From Ridgeia piscesae (Eukaryota > Annelida > Polychaeta > Sabellida > Siboglinidae): 64,000 bases of DNA. Location of the stretch: the NCBI GenBank assembly GCA_025642075.2, contig JAODUO010000642.1, positions 196,446 through 260,445 on the forward strand. The letters are read 5' to 3'. The first letter of the stretch is position 1, and every line of letters begins with the position of its first letter. Both the position numbers and the translations under genes were made by a program. The notes beneath the pieces were generated by a model that was not told the origin of the DNA, searched no databases, and saw nothing but the letters and a program-made list of their open reading frames with translations. Shown in pieces: positions 48,239-60,094 of this stretch.

Positions 48239-48880
48239 CTCATTCTGACGCTCATTTTGAGTCAAACACTAATATTGTATATATAAGTAAATGCACGGAA
48301 AGGTAGAACTGAAGCGAGAATGCATTGTCTCTGACCTCTCACCTTGGCATCATTGACACGTGGGAAAATATGCATATTAAAAATATCGAATGGCATAGCA
48401 TAAACTGTAGAATTTGTAATTTATTTAAAAAAAGCTTTGTGGAGTAAGTAACATGGAAATATATGTATTAGGATGTGATAAAAATGAATTGAAGCAAGAT
48501 ATGTTTTTATTTCTGTTAATTAAGTGATCCTAAATGAATCAGTTCTTGGAAAGCTTGGCTCATAACTCATTCTGACGCTCGTTTCGACTCAAGCACTAAC
48601 ATGCACTAAATGCATGCACTAAATGCAAGAAAAAGGTAGGAAAGGTAGCCATGTTGCGAGAAAATATCGTCTCTGATGTTACATCACGACATCATGGACG
48701 CGCGGGGAAAACTTGTATATTCAAAACAGTCGAGTTGCATAGCGTAGAGTGTGGAATTTATAATTAATTAAATGACGTTTTGGAGCTTAGTGGATGTGGA
48801 AACATATTAGGATATAATAAAATATGAATTGAAACAAGTGTCTTTGTTTCTTTTATGTGAGCCTAAATGAATGACCTGGT
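48239..48880 (+). repeat. Diverged tandem duplication, about 328-bp unit
   Basis: CATTCTGACGCTC starts both copies (48,241 and 48,569). Later blocks recur in order, such as GTCTCTGA, GCATAGCATAAAC against GCATAGCGTAGAG, GGAATTTATAATT-like sequence, and CCTAAATGAAT at both ends. Confidence 0.75.
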
Positions 48881-49758
48881 GTAAGGCTTGGGTGTGGGAT
48901 TTGATTGTGTGAAAGGGATCTCTAGGGATCATTGCATTCATTTAGACTTCATATGTCCCCCACATAAGCACTGACTTACACCATCCCTCACCCGCCTCCT
49001 CATGGCATATGGCAAATAGGTTTTAGCTCACTCAGAATTATATTTGTTATTACTAAGTTTTAAACATATATTTTATCATATGTAAATTAAGGAACATCAT
49101 AAAAAACAAATGAATAATAATACATTTTAAAAGTCCTATAATTTATTAATTTCTCGATATAAGACATGCTTCAACCGGTTCAACTTCATTAACTGGTATT
49201 GTCATGTTTCCTGAAAGTGACAACCATTTTAAAAGTATTTGAAAAGTATTTGAAATATTTTCCAGTGTATTTATATTTAAATACATTTCAGTGTATTTGA
49301 CCCCATGTCTGGACCAAGTACAACTCTTGTCTACAACTATATCACTGGATGTACACAGGAGTTATTATGAGATATTGCCATTTGAATATTACATATGCTT
49401 AATTATGGAATATACACACACACTGGCGACTTGACTGCAATGCCACTGTCAAACAGCTGCTAACAGGGCTTGTAATGAATTTGTGACGTTCAAACAGCAA
49501 TAACTGCAGTCTAAAAGTAAAGAACATTTATAGGTACATTCAGTAACAAAATTGTCTACTAGATTATTATCTTTGTGATAAATGTTGAATAATTATATCA
49601 TTCTGTACATGTTTTGAATTCTTAATTAAGATTATCCTACCATCAGTGTGCTGTGTTGTAACATTGTTTATGTTTGTACAGTGAATAAAACATAGTTGTT
49701 TTCATAATCAACACAAATGTTTTGAAACCCTTATTGATACCAATGACTTTTTTGCCAG
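48881..49758. other. Unannotated intronic stretch
   Basis: AT-rich with no recognised feature. Confidence 0.4.
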
Positions 49759-50082
49759 GAAGTATGGTTCTCTACGCCCCGTCCTCAGTGAGACAAGGAG
49801 AGGGTTTGTTGCTGAAGTGTAGGATCAATCACCCATTGAACCACATCAGACGAGTGACCTGGAGTGTGAGTTCCAGGAAGAAGAGTACGTGTCTTTATTA
49901 CCCTAGGAATACTGCGGGGTCAAAGAGCTGTATGCAAGGCCGAGCATTGACCTGGTGGTCTGCAAACTCTGTCTCTTTCTACTTAAACAGCACCCAACTG
50001 TCCGACAGTGGAAAGTACACTTGCACTTTGAAGACCAGGGGGTTTTCACTGACAACGTCGACAAAAACAGTAGTTGTATACA
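49759..50082 (+). CDS. Gene B exon 2: V-type Ig domain
   Basis: This 324-bp exon, TTTTTTGCCAG acceptor and GTGAGT donor, is phase 1 at both ends. Landmarks are Cys21 (LLLKCRIN), Trp35 (RVTWSVS) and Cys89 (LSDSGKYTCTL), ending KTVVVYS. Two more cysteines (45 and 58, KSTCLYY and SKSCMQG) could form an extra disulphide across the C-C' to C'' region. NST is a possible glycosylation site. The sequence is only distantly like V1 and V2 of gene A, so it is a separate receptor. Its next exon is not identified; 12.9 kb of mostly satellite DNA follows. Confidence 0.8.
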
Positions 50083-50908
50083 GTGAGTATATTCTATTAG
50101 AAGCAGCCAGCTTCACTAGTAGTAAGTAGTAAGTGTTTTATTTTGTGGTGGTAACCATGTCACAACTGTCATTTTCAATGGGTCATCATCACCCCACACA
50201 TTCTTACTCTTAATATTATTGTGTACATGTGTCATATTGTATGTATCTCGTAGATTGAGCCAAGCAAGTGCTAAAGTCATGATGTAAATGACATGCCTCA
50301 ATATTATGCGTTATGAAGTGCACTTTAACCTATTTATCTGCATGCAATTGGGAAAAAAATTACAAGTTAGCATGTGAACATATTTGTAGCATGTGAACAT
50401 GTTTGTAGCATGTGAACATGTTTGTAGCATTGCTTTTGTCAATAGTCAGCACGGACACTGGAAATAGCTGTGAGACGGCGATTTTAGGTGTATTTTGTGT
50501 GAGATGGCTTAGAAAAACAGTGAGGTGACCCACCTCGCTCATCATGTAGCAGGGGAACACTGCATACATGCATAAATACATACATACAACAATATTAATA
50601 AAATTATAATAGTAATAAATAAATATATAAGAAATTTGTAATAAAATTTACCATTTATTAAACAAAAATACATATCATTATCACAACTATTTTAACATTT
50701 ATATTAATATAAACATTACTAACAATTGTAATAATAAATAAATTAATTGAAATAATTGAAACAAATTATGACAATGACATTATAGTATATACAAATTCAT
50801 TTAATCAATTTACCATTTCAGTTTTTAACAAGCATTCAGTGTGACACTGTTTCGTACTCTGTTTAAAATAAAATAACAATTAAAATCTGTTCAGTTGGTG
50901 AGTCCAAA
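50083..50908. other. Non-coding stretch before the satellites
   Basis: AT-rich sequence with a short direct repeat of TAGCATGTGAACATGTTTG at about 50,367-50,428 in three to four copies. No exon is seen. Confidence 0.5.
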
Positions 50909-52117
50909 ATGTCTTGTTTCATCTACAGACTACAGATTCTGTATCAGTCCAAGATGCCTTGTTTCATCTACAGACTACAGATTCTGTGTCAGTTCAATAT
51001 GTCTTGTTTCATCTACAGACTACAGATTCTGTATCAGTCCAAGATGCCTTGTTTCATCTACAGACTACATATTCTGTATCAGTCCAAGATGTCTTGTTTC
51101 ATCTACAGACTACAGATTCTGTATCAGTCCAAGATGCCTTGTTTCATCTACAGACTACAGATTCTGTATCAGTCCAAGATGCCTTGTTTCATCTACAAAC
51201 TACAGATTGTATATCAGACCAAGATGACTTGTTTCATCTTCAGACTACAGATTCTGCATCAGACCAAGATGTCTTGTTTCATCTACAGACTACAGATTCT
51301 GCATCAGATCAATATGTCTTGTTTCATCTACATAATACAGATTCTGTATCAGTCCAATGTATCTTGTTTCATCTACAGAATACACATTCTGTATCAGACC
51401 AATATGTCTTGTTTCATCTACAGAATACAGATTCTGTATCAGACCAATATGTCTTGTTTCATCTACAGAATATAGATTCTGTATCAGTCCAATATGCCTT
51501 GTTTCATCTACAGAATACACATTCTGTATCAGTCCAATGAATCTTGTTTTATCTAGAGACTACAGATTCTGTATCAGTCCAAGATGTCTTGTTTCATCTA
51601 CAGACTACAGATTCTGTATCAGTCCAAGATGCCTTGTTTCATCTACAGACTACAGATTGTGTATCAGACCAAGATGACTTGTTTCATCTACAGACTACAG
51701 ATTCTGTATCAGTCCAAGATGTCTTGTTTCATCTACAGACTACAGATTCTGTATCAGTCCAAGATGCCTTGTTTCATCTACAGACTACAGATTCTGTATC
51801 AGACCAAGATATCTTGTTTCATCTACAAACTACAGATTCTGTATCAGTCCAAGATGCCTTGTTTCATCTACAGACTACAGATTCTGTATCAGACCAAGAT
51901 GTCTTGTTTCATCTACAGACTACAGATTCTGTATCAGACCAAGATGTCTTGTTTCATCTACAGACTACAGATTCTGTATCAGTCCAAGATGCCTTGTTTC
52001 ATCTACAGACTACAGATTCTGTATCAGACCAAGATGTCTTGTTTCATCTACAGACTACAGATTCTGTATCAGACCAAGATGTCTTGTTTCATCTACAGAA
52101 TACAGATTCTGCATCAT
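50909..52117. repeat. 45-bp minisatellite, about 27 copies
   Basis: The unit contains CTTGTTTCATCTACAGACTA then CAGATTCTGTATCAG. As 45 is divisible by three and few stops occur, all plus frames stay open for 100-210 codons without coding meaning. Each unit includes TTTCATCTACAG, which resembles a 3' splice site. Variants (AGAATAC for AGACTAC) are grouped at 51,330-51,530. Confidence 0.98.
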
Positions 52118-53910
52118 ACTTTGTGTGGTAGTACGAGATCACTTGTAAGTTTTAGTACGAGATCACTTGTAAGTTTGTCGTCTGATGTCATGCTTTGTGT
52201 GGTAGTACGAGATCACTTGTAAGTTTGTCGTCTGATGTCATGCTTTGTGTGGTAGTACGAGATCACTTGTAAGTTTGTCGTCTGATGTCATGCTTTGTGT
52301 GGTAGTACGAGATCACTTGTAAGTTTGTCGTCTGATGTCATGCTTTGTGTGGTAGTACGAGATCACTTGTAAGTTTGTCGTCTGATGTCATGCTTTGTGT
52401 GGTAGTACGAGATCACTTGTAAGTTTGTCGTCTGATGTCATACTTTGTGTGGTAGTACGAGATCACTTCTAAGTTTGTCGTCTGATGTCATACTTTGTGT
52501 GGTAGTACGAGATCACTTGTAAGTTTGTCGTCTGATGTCATGCTTTGTGTGGTAGTACGAGATCACTTGTAAGTTTGTCAGTCTGATGTCATACTTTGTG
52601 TGGTAGTACGAGATCACTTGTAGTTTGTCTCTGATGTCATACTTTGTGTGGTAGTACGAGATCACTTCTAAGTTTGTCATCTGATGTCATACTTTGTGTG
52701 GTAGTACGAGATCACTTGTAAGTTTGGGCGTCTGATGTCATACTTTGTGTGGTAGTACGAGATCACTTGTATGTTTGTCGTCTGATGTCATGCTTTGTGT
52801 GGTAGTATGAGATCACTTGGATGTTTGTCGTCTGATGTCATACTTTGTGTGGTAGTACGAGATCACTTGTAAGTTTGTCGTCTGATGTCATGCTTTGTGT
52901 GGTAGTACGAGATCACTTGTATGTTTGTCGTCTGATGTCATGCTTTGTGTGGTAGTAGAGATCACTTGTAAGTTTGTCGTCTGATGTCATGCTTTGTGTG
53001 GTAGTACGAGATCACTTGTATGTTTGTCGTCTGATGTCATGCTTTGTGTGGTAGTACGAGATCACTTGTAAGTTTGTCGTCTGATGTCATGCTTTGTGTG
53101 GTAGTACGAGATCACTTGTAAGTTTGTCGTCTGATGTCATGCTTTGTGTGGTAGTACGAGATCACTTGTAAGTTTGTCGTCTGATGTCATGCTTTGTGTG
53201 GTAGTACGAGATCACTTGTAAGTTTGTCGTCTGATGTCATGCTTTGTGTGGTAGTACGAGATCACTTGTAAGTTTGTCGTCTGATGTCATGCTTTGTGTG
53301 GTAGTACGAGATCACTTGTAAGTTTGTCGTCTGATGTCATGCTTTGTGTGGTAGTACGAGATCACTTGTAAGTTTGCCGTCTGATGTCATGCTTTGTGTG
53401 GTAGTACGAGATCACTTGTATGTTTGTCGTCTGATGTCATGCTTTGTGTGGTAGTACGAGATCACTTGTATGTTTGTCGTCTGATGTCATGCTTTGTGTG
53501 GTAGTACGAGATCACTTGTAAGTTTGTCGTCTGATGTCATGCTTTGTGTGGTAGTACGAGATCACTTCTAAGTTTGTCATCTGATGTCATACTGTGTGTG
53601 GTAGTACGAGATCACTTCTAAGTTTGTCATCTGATGTCAAACTTTGTGTGGTAGTACGAGATCACTTCTAAGTTTGTCATCTGATGTCATACTTTGTGTG
53701 GTAGTACGAGATCACTTCTAAGTTTGTCATCTGATGTCATACTTTGTGTGGTAGTACGAGATCACTTCTAAGTTTGTCATCTGATGTCAAACTTTGTGTG
53801 GTAGTACGAGATCACTTCTAAGTTTGTCATCTGATGTCATACTTTGTGTGGTAGTACGAGATCACTTCTAAGTTTGGCATCTGATGTCATATTTTGTGTG
53901 GTAGTATGAG
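52118..53910. repeat. 50-bp minisatellite, about 36 copies
   Basis: The unit contains TTTGTGTGGTAGTACGAGAT, then CACTTGTAAGTTTGTCG and TCTGATGTCATGC. Most units carry GTAAGT, a perfect 5' splice-site core. In the last seven or so units (about 53,560-53,880) it reads CTAAGT and GTCG becomes GTCAT. It directly follows the 45-bp array. Confidence 0.98.
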
Positions 53911-54036
53911 ATCACCTCCTCAGCTGCTGGACTCAGTTTTATTTCCCCTGCCAGTTGATGAGTCAGTTCTGTCCTGCCTTGTGACTTTTTTGTTTGTTTC
54001 ATCTCAGGTGTCATCTGTGTCCACTTTCTGTTTCTG
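53911..54036. other. Unique spacer between 50-bp and 26-bp arrays
   Basis: It contains CCAGTTGATGAGTCAGTTCT and ends in TTTCTGTTTCTGTCCCAG, a good 3' splice-site sequence. A related segment with the same order is found at 62,862-62,964, on the other side of the arrays. Confidence 0.6.
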
Positions 54037-56666
54037 TCCCAGTTTTGGTCTGTGTGCGTTGGTGCCTGTGTTGGTATGTGTGCGTTGGTGCCTGTGTTGG
54101 TCTGTGTGCATTGGTGCCTGTATTGGTCTGTGTGCATTGGTGCCTGTGTTGGTCTGTGTGCGTTGGTGCCTGTGTTGGTCTGTGTGCATTGGTGCCTGTG
54201 TTGGTCTGTGTGCATTGGTGCCTGTGTTGGTCTGTGTGCATTGGTGCCTGTGTTGGTCTGTGTGTGTTGGTGCCTGTGTTGGTCTGTGTGTGTTGGTGCC
54301 TGTGTTGGTCTGTGTGTGTTGGTGCCTGTGTTGGTGTGTGTGCATTGGTACCTGTGTTGGTCTGTGTGTGTTGGTGCCTATGTTGGTCTGTGTGCGTTGG
54401 TGCCTGTGTTGGTCTGTGTGCATTGGTGCCTGTGTTGGTCTGTGTGCGTTGGTGCCTGTGTTGGTCTGTGTCTGTTGGTGCTTGTGTTGGTCTGTGTGTG
54501 TTGGTGCTTTTGTTGGTCTGTTTGCGTGTTTGTGCCTGTGATGGTATGTGTGCATCGGTGCCTTTGTTGGTATGTGTGCATTGGTGCCTGTGTTGGTCTG
54601 TGTGTGTTGGTACCTGTGTTGGTATGTGTGTGTTGGTGCCTGTGTTGGTCTGTGTGCCTTGTTGCCTGCGTTGGTCTGTGTGCAATGGTGACTGTGTTGC
54701 TCAGTGTGCGTTGGTGCCTGTGTTGGTCTGTGTGCATTGGTGCCTGTATTGGTCTGTGTGCATTGGTACCTGTGTTGGTATGTGTGCATTGGTGCCTGTG
54801 TTGGTCTGTGTGCGTTGGTGCCTATGTTGGTCTGTGTGCGTTGGTGCCTGTGTTGGTCTGTGTGCATTGGTGCCTGTGTTGATCTGTGTGCATTGGTGCC
54901 TGTGTTGGTCTGTGTCTGTTGGTGCTTGTGTTGGTCTGTGTGCGTTGGTGCCTGTGTTGGTCAGTGGCATTCGTGCCTGTGCTGGTCTACGTGCGTTGGT
55001 GCCTGTATTGGCCTGTGTGCATTGGTGGCTGTGTTGGTCTGTGTGCATTGGTGCCTGTGTTGGTCTGTGTGCATTGGTGCCTGTGTTGGCCTGTGTGCAT
55101 TGGTGACTGTGTTGCTCAGTGTGCGTTGGTGCCTGTGTTGGTCTGTGTGCATTGGTGCCTGTATTGGTCTGTGTGCATTGGTGCCTGTGTTGGTCTGTGT
55201 GCATTGGTGCCTGTGTTGGTCTGTGTGCGTTGGTGCCTGTGTTGGTCTGTGTGCGTTGGTGCCTGTGTTGGTCTGTGTGCATTGGTGCCTGTGTTGGTCT
55301 GTGTGCGTTGGTGCCTGTGTTGGTCTGTGTGTGTTGGTGCCTGTGATGGTCTGTTTTTGTGTTGGTGCTTTTGTTGGTCTGTTTGCGTGTTTGTGCCTGT
55401 GATGGTCTGTGTGATCGGTGCCTTTGTTGGTCTGTGTGCATTGGTGCCTGTGTTGGTCTTGTTTTTTGCATTGGTGCCTGTATTGGTCTGTGTGCATTGG
55501 TGTATGTGTTGGTCAGTGTGTGTTGGTCTGTGTGTGTTGGTGCCTGTGTTGGTGGTGTGGGTTGTTGGTCGTGTGTTGGGCATTTTTGTGGGGTTGGTGC
55601 CTGTATTGGTCTGTGTGCGTTGGTGCCTGTGTTGGTCTGTGTATGTTGGTGCCTGTGTTGGTCTGTGTGTGTTGGTCCCTTTGTGTTGGTCTGTGTATGT
55701 TTGTGCCTGTGTTGGTCCTGTGAGCATTGGTGCCTGTGTTGGATTTTGTGTGCGTTGGTCCCTTTGTGTTTGGTCTGTTTGCTTTGGTGCCTGTGTTGGT
55801 CTGTGTGATTGGTGCCTGTGTTGGTTTGTGTGCATTGGTGCCTGTGTTGGTCTGTGTGCATTGGTGCCTGTGTTGGTCTGTGTGATTGTCCTGTGTTGTC
55901 AGTGCCTGTGTTGGTCTGTGAGCATTGGTGCCTGTGTTGGTCTGTGTGCGTTGGTGCCTGTGTTGGTCTGTGTGCATTGGTGCCTGTGTTGGTCTGTGTG
56001 CATTGGTGCCTGTGTTGGTCTGTGTGCAGTGAGTCACTTGTGTTTGTGTCTGTGTCATGCTTTGTGTGGTGTACGGTCCTTTTGTTTGCATCTGATGTCC
56101 TGTGTTGGTAGTGTGCATTTCCTGTTTGATCTGATGTCAACTTTGGTGTGGTGTACGGTCCTTCTGTTTGTCATCTGTGTCCTTTGTTGGTCTGTGAGCA
56201 TTCTTTTTGCCTGTGTTGGTCTGTGTGGTTGGTCACCTGTTTGTCATCTGTGTCATTTGTGGGGTGTACGGTCACTTCAATTTGTCCTGTGTCATATTTG
56301 TGTGGTAGTAGGTCACCTGTTTGGTCTGTGTCATTTTGTGGGGTGTTGGCCCCTCCTCGCTTGGTGTTTATTTCCTGCGTTGATGAGCGTTCTGTGCCTG
56401 TGTTGGTCTGTTTGCATTGGTGCCTGTGTTGGTCTGTGTGTTTTGTGCCTGTTTTGGTCTGTGTGCATTGGTGCCTGTGTTGGTCTGTGTGCGTTGGTGC
56501 CTGTGTTGGTCTGTGTGCATTGGTGCCTGTGTTGGTCTGTGTGCATTGGTGCTTGTGTTGGTCTGTGTGCGTTGGTGCCTGTGTAGATCTGTGTGTGTTG
56601 GTGCCTGTGTTGGTCAGTGTGCATTGGTGCCTGTGTTGGTCTGTGTGTGTTGGTGCCTGTGTTGGT
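54037..56666. repeat. 26-bp minisatellite array 1, about 100 copies
   Basis: The unit reads TTGGTCTGTGTGCATTGG then TGCCTGTG, with CGTTGG, TGTTGG and other variants. The lack of stops gives frames of 200-560 codons on both strands (VLVCVHWCLCW or HTDQHRHQCTQ repeats) that are not genes. The part after about 55,340 is full of indels and, at 56,030-56,400, mixed with 50-bp-array sequence. Confidence 0.97.
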
Positions 56667-57258
56667 CAGTACTGGTGGCAATGGCTCAGGGGTAGAGCTT
56701 CAGACTCTCAATTAAGAGGACCCGGGTTTGGATCCTGTACTGTGGTGTTAAACCTTGGGCAACTTTTTCACACTACATTGCTCCAGTTCACTCAGCTGTA
56801 TAAATGAGTACCTGGCTATAGGCAAGTGGTGGATATGTGTACGAACAGCCTTCGTACATTAATTGTAGCATTTGGCTGGATGCTTCACAGAGAAGTTGAG
56901 ATGGTGTCTGATTGAACAGGTCTGTCAGTAAAGTGTAAAGCACTTTGAGCAATCCTGAGGATTGGATATTACGCTATATAAGAAGTTACCTTTTTACTTT
57001 TACTGTATTGGTCTGTTGTGTGTAGGCTTAGATCCCTGTTAAATTGGACAGTTTTCAGCATATTTTAAGTCATATCTTCAACACTATTGACTTTTTGTCA
57101 ATGCAACTTGTGTTTATTTTGATATTTGTTTAATATTTTTATAATAATGAATGTATCATGTGACTGTGGTGTTTATTGGTTAAAGATATATTGTCACCTG
57201 CAGATCTGTGTCAAACATTTGGACAACTGTAGAGTGAAATGTGTGTCACACACTTTAA
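56667..57258 (+). mobile_element. SINE-bearing unit, copy 1 (tRNA-derived SINE plus about 250 bp)
   Basis: The tRNA-like head starts near 56,673. The pol III A box is TGGCTCAGGGGTAGAGC (56,682) and the B box is GGTTTGGATCC (56,725-56,735). A middle domain with ATTGCTCCAGTTCACTCAGC and GAGTACCTGGCTAT follows, then a 3' part with AAAGCACTTTGAGCAATCC and CGCTATATAAGAAG (to about 57,005). The last 250 bp are unique sequence shared by all three copies and end CACACTTTAATGTCT. The middle-domain style is seen in conserved invertebrate SINE superfamilies. Confidence 0.8.
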
Positions 57259-59500
57259 TGTCTGTGTGCATTGGTGTCTGTGTTGGGCTGTGTGCGTTGG
57301 TGCCTGTGTTGGTCTGTGTGCATTGGTGCCTGTGTTTGTCTGTGCATTGGTGCCTGTGTTGGTCTGTGTGCATTGGTGCCTGTGTTGGTCTGTGTGTGTT
57401 GGTGCCTGTGTTGGTCTGTGTGCATTGGTGCCTGTGTTGGTCTGTGTGCGTTGGTGCCTGTGTTGGTCTGTGTGCATTGGTGCCTGTGTTGGTCTGTGTG
57501 CGTTGGTGCCTGTGTTGGTCTGTGTCTGTTGGTGCTTGTGTTGGTCTGTGTGTGTTGGTGCTTTTGTTGGTCTGTTTGCGTGTTTGTGCCTGTGATGGTA
57601 TGTGTGCATCGGTGCCTTTGTTGGTATGTGTGCATTGGTGCCTGTGTTGGTCTGTGTGTGTTGGTACCTGTGTTGGTATGTGTGTGTTGGTGCCTGTGTT
57701 GGTCTGTGTGCCTTGGTGCCTGCGTTGGTCTGTGTGCAATGGTGACTGTGTTGCTCAGTGTGCGTTGGTGCCTGTGTTGGTCTGTGTGCATTGGTGCCTG
57801 TATTGGTCTGTGTGCATTGGTACCTGTGTTGGTATGTGTGCATTGGTGCCTGTGTTGGTCTGTGTGCGTTGGTGCCTGTGTTGGTCTGTGTGCATTGGTG
57901 CCTGTGTTGGTCTGTGTGCATTGGTGCCTGTGTTGGTCTGTGTGCATTGGTGCCTGTGTTGGTCTGTGTCTGTTGGTGCTTGTGTTGGTCTGTGTGCGTT
58001 GGTGCCTGTGTTGGTCAGTGGCATTCGTGCCTGTGCTGGTCTACGTGCGTTGGTGCCTGTATTGGCCTGTGTGCATTGGTGGCTGTGTTGGTCTGTGTGC
58101 ATTGGTGCCTGTGTTGGTCTGTGTGCATTGGTGCCTGTGTTGGCCTGTGTGCATTGGTGACTGTGTTGCTCAGTGTGCGTTGGTGCCTGTGTTGGTCTGT
58201 GTGCATTGGTGCCTGTATTGGTCTGTGTGCATTGGTACCTGTGTTGGTCTGTGTGCATTGGTGCCTGTGTTGGTCTGTGTGCGTTGGTGCCTGTGTTGGT
58301 CTGTGTGCTTTGGTGCCTGTGTTGGTCTGTGTGCATTGGTGCCTGTGTTGGTCTGTGTGCGTTGGTGCCTGTGTTGGTCTGTGTCTGTTGGTGCTTGTGA
58401 TGGTCTGTGTGTGTTGGTGCTTTTGTTGGTCTGTTTGCGTGTTTGTGCCTGTGATGGTCTGTGTGCATCGGTGCCTTTGTTGGTATGTGTGCATTGGTGC
58501 CTGTGTTGGTCTGTGTGCATTGGTGCCTGTATTGGTCTGTGTGCATTGGTGAATGTGTTGGTCAGTATGTGTTGGTATGTGTGTGTTGGTGCCTGTGTTG
58601 GTGTGTGGGTGTTGGTGCCTGTGTTGGGCAGTGTGTGTTGGTGCCTGTATTGGTATGTGTGCGTTGGTGCCTGTGTTGGTCTGTATGTTGGTGCCTGTGT
58701 TGGTCTGTGTGTGTTGGTGCCTGTGTTGGTCTGTGTATGTTGGTGCCTGTGTTGGTCTGTGAGCATTGGTGCCTGTGTTGGACTGTGTGCGTTGGTGCCT
58801 GGTGGTCTGTTTGTTGGTGCCCTGTTGGTCTGTGTGCATTGGTGCCTGTATTGGTCTGTGTGCATTGGGAAAGTGTTGCAGTTGTGTTGGATGTGTGTGT
58901 TGGTGCCTGTGTTGGTGTGTGGGTGTTGGTGCTGTGTTGGGGAGTGTGTGTTGGTGCCTGTATTGGTATGTGGCGTTGTGCCTGTGTTGGGCTGTATGTT
59001 TTGTGTTGGTCGTGTGTGTTGGTGCCTGTGTGTCTGTGTATGTTGGTCCCGTGTTGGGCTGTGGCATTGGTGCCTGTGTTGGACTGTGTGCGTTGGTCTG
59101 TGTTGGGCTGTTTGCATTGGTGCCTGTGTTGGTCTGTGTGCATTGGTGCCTGTGTTGGTCTGGTGCATTGTGTGCCTGTTTGGTCTGTGTGCATTGGTGC
59201 TTGTGTTGGTCTGTGCGCATTGGTGCCTGTGTTGGTCTGTGTGCGTTGGTGCCTTGTTGGTCTTGTGCATTTGCCTGTGTTGGGTTTTTGCATTTGTGCC
59301 TGTGTTGGTGTGCATTGGTGTGTGTTGGCTGTGTTTGGTGCCTGTGTTGGATGTGTGTGTTGGTGCCTGTGTTGGTAGTGTGCATTGGTCTTTTTGGTTG
59401 TGTCGTTGGTGCCTGTGTAGATCTGTGTGTGTTGGTGCCTGTGTTGGTCAGTGTGCATTGGTGCCTGTGTTGGTCTGTGTGCGTTGGTGCCTTTGTTGGT
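57259..59500. repeat. 26-bp minisatellite array 2, about 86 copies
   Basis: Same unit as array 1. The order of variants (for example CAGTGGCATTCGTGCCTGTG at 58,015) matches arrays 1 and 3, showing a higher-order repeat. The stretch 58,680-59,400 is indel-rich compared with array 3. Confidence 0.97.
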
Positions 59501-60094
59501 CAGTACTGGTGGCAATGGCTCAGGGGTAGAGCTTCGGACTCTCGACTAAGAGGACCCAGGTTTGGATCCTGTACTGTGGTGTTAAACCTTGGGCAAGTTT
59601 CTACACTCTACATTGCTCCAGTTCCCTCAGCTGTATAAATGAGTACCTGGCTATAGACAAGTGGTGGATGTGTGTACGAGCAGCCTTCGCACATTAATTG
59701 TAGCATGTGGCTGGATGCTTCACAGAGAAGTTGAGATGGTGTCTGATTGAACAGGTCTGTCAGTAAAGTGTAAAGCACTTTGAGCAATCCTGAGGATTGG
59801 ATATTACGCTATATAAGAAGTTACCTTTTTACTTTTACTGTATTGGTCTGTTGTGTGTAGGCTTAGATCCCTGTTAAATTGGACAGTTTTCAGCATATTT
59901 TAAGTCATATCTTCAACACTATTGACTTTTTGTCAATGCAACTTGTGTTTATTTTGATATTTGTTTAATATTTTTATAATAATGAATGTATCATGTGACT
60001 GTGGTGTTTATTGGTTAAAGATATATTGTCACCTGCAGATCTGTGTCAAACATTTGGACAACTGTAGAGTGAAATGTGTGTCACACACTTTAAT
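59501..60094 (+). mobile_element. SINE-bearing unit, copy 2
   Basis: Same structure as copy 1 with the tRNA head starting near 59,507. It is the most diverged of the three (CGGACTCTCGACTAAGAGG, ACAAGTGGTGGATGTGTG, CCTTCGCAC). Confidence 0.8.

Larger units (their letters stand above)
44431..49758 (+). other. Gene B intron 1
   Basis: About 5.3 kb. It holds an inverted-repeat element (about 45,870-47,390), a diverged tandem duplication (48,239-48,880) and otherwise AT-rich sequence without recognisable exons. Confidence 0.5.

Noticed and set aside
50909..52222. Open frames of 110-212 codons in the 45-bp array
   Set aside because: 45 is divisible by three, so frames persist by arithmetic. Three overlapping plus-strand frames are equally open, with no start context or composition bias.
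50909..53910. CRISPR-like array of direct repeats
   Set aside because: Units follow one another without unique spacers and vary internally. The context is an animal genome.
56673..56745. Functional tRNA gene
   Set aside because: A and B boxes are present, but the arms do not fold as a full cloverleaf by eye. The sequence continues into a SINE body and is present three times in the array.
57271..59529. 752-codon open frame, and similar frames of 200-560 codons on both strands through the 26-bp arrays
   Set aside because: The 26-bp unit has no stop in any frame, so every phase stays open. The protein is a 26-residue repeat of VLVCVHWCLCW type, and frames break only where the array has indels.
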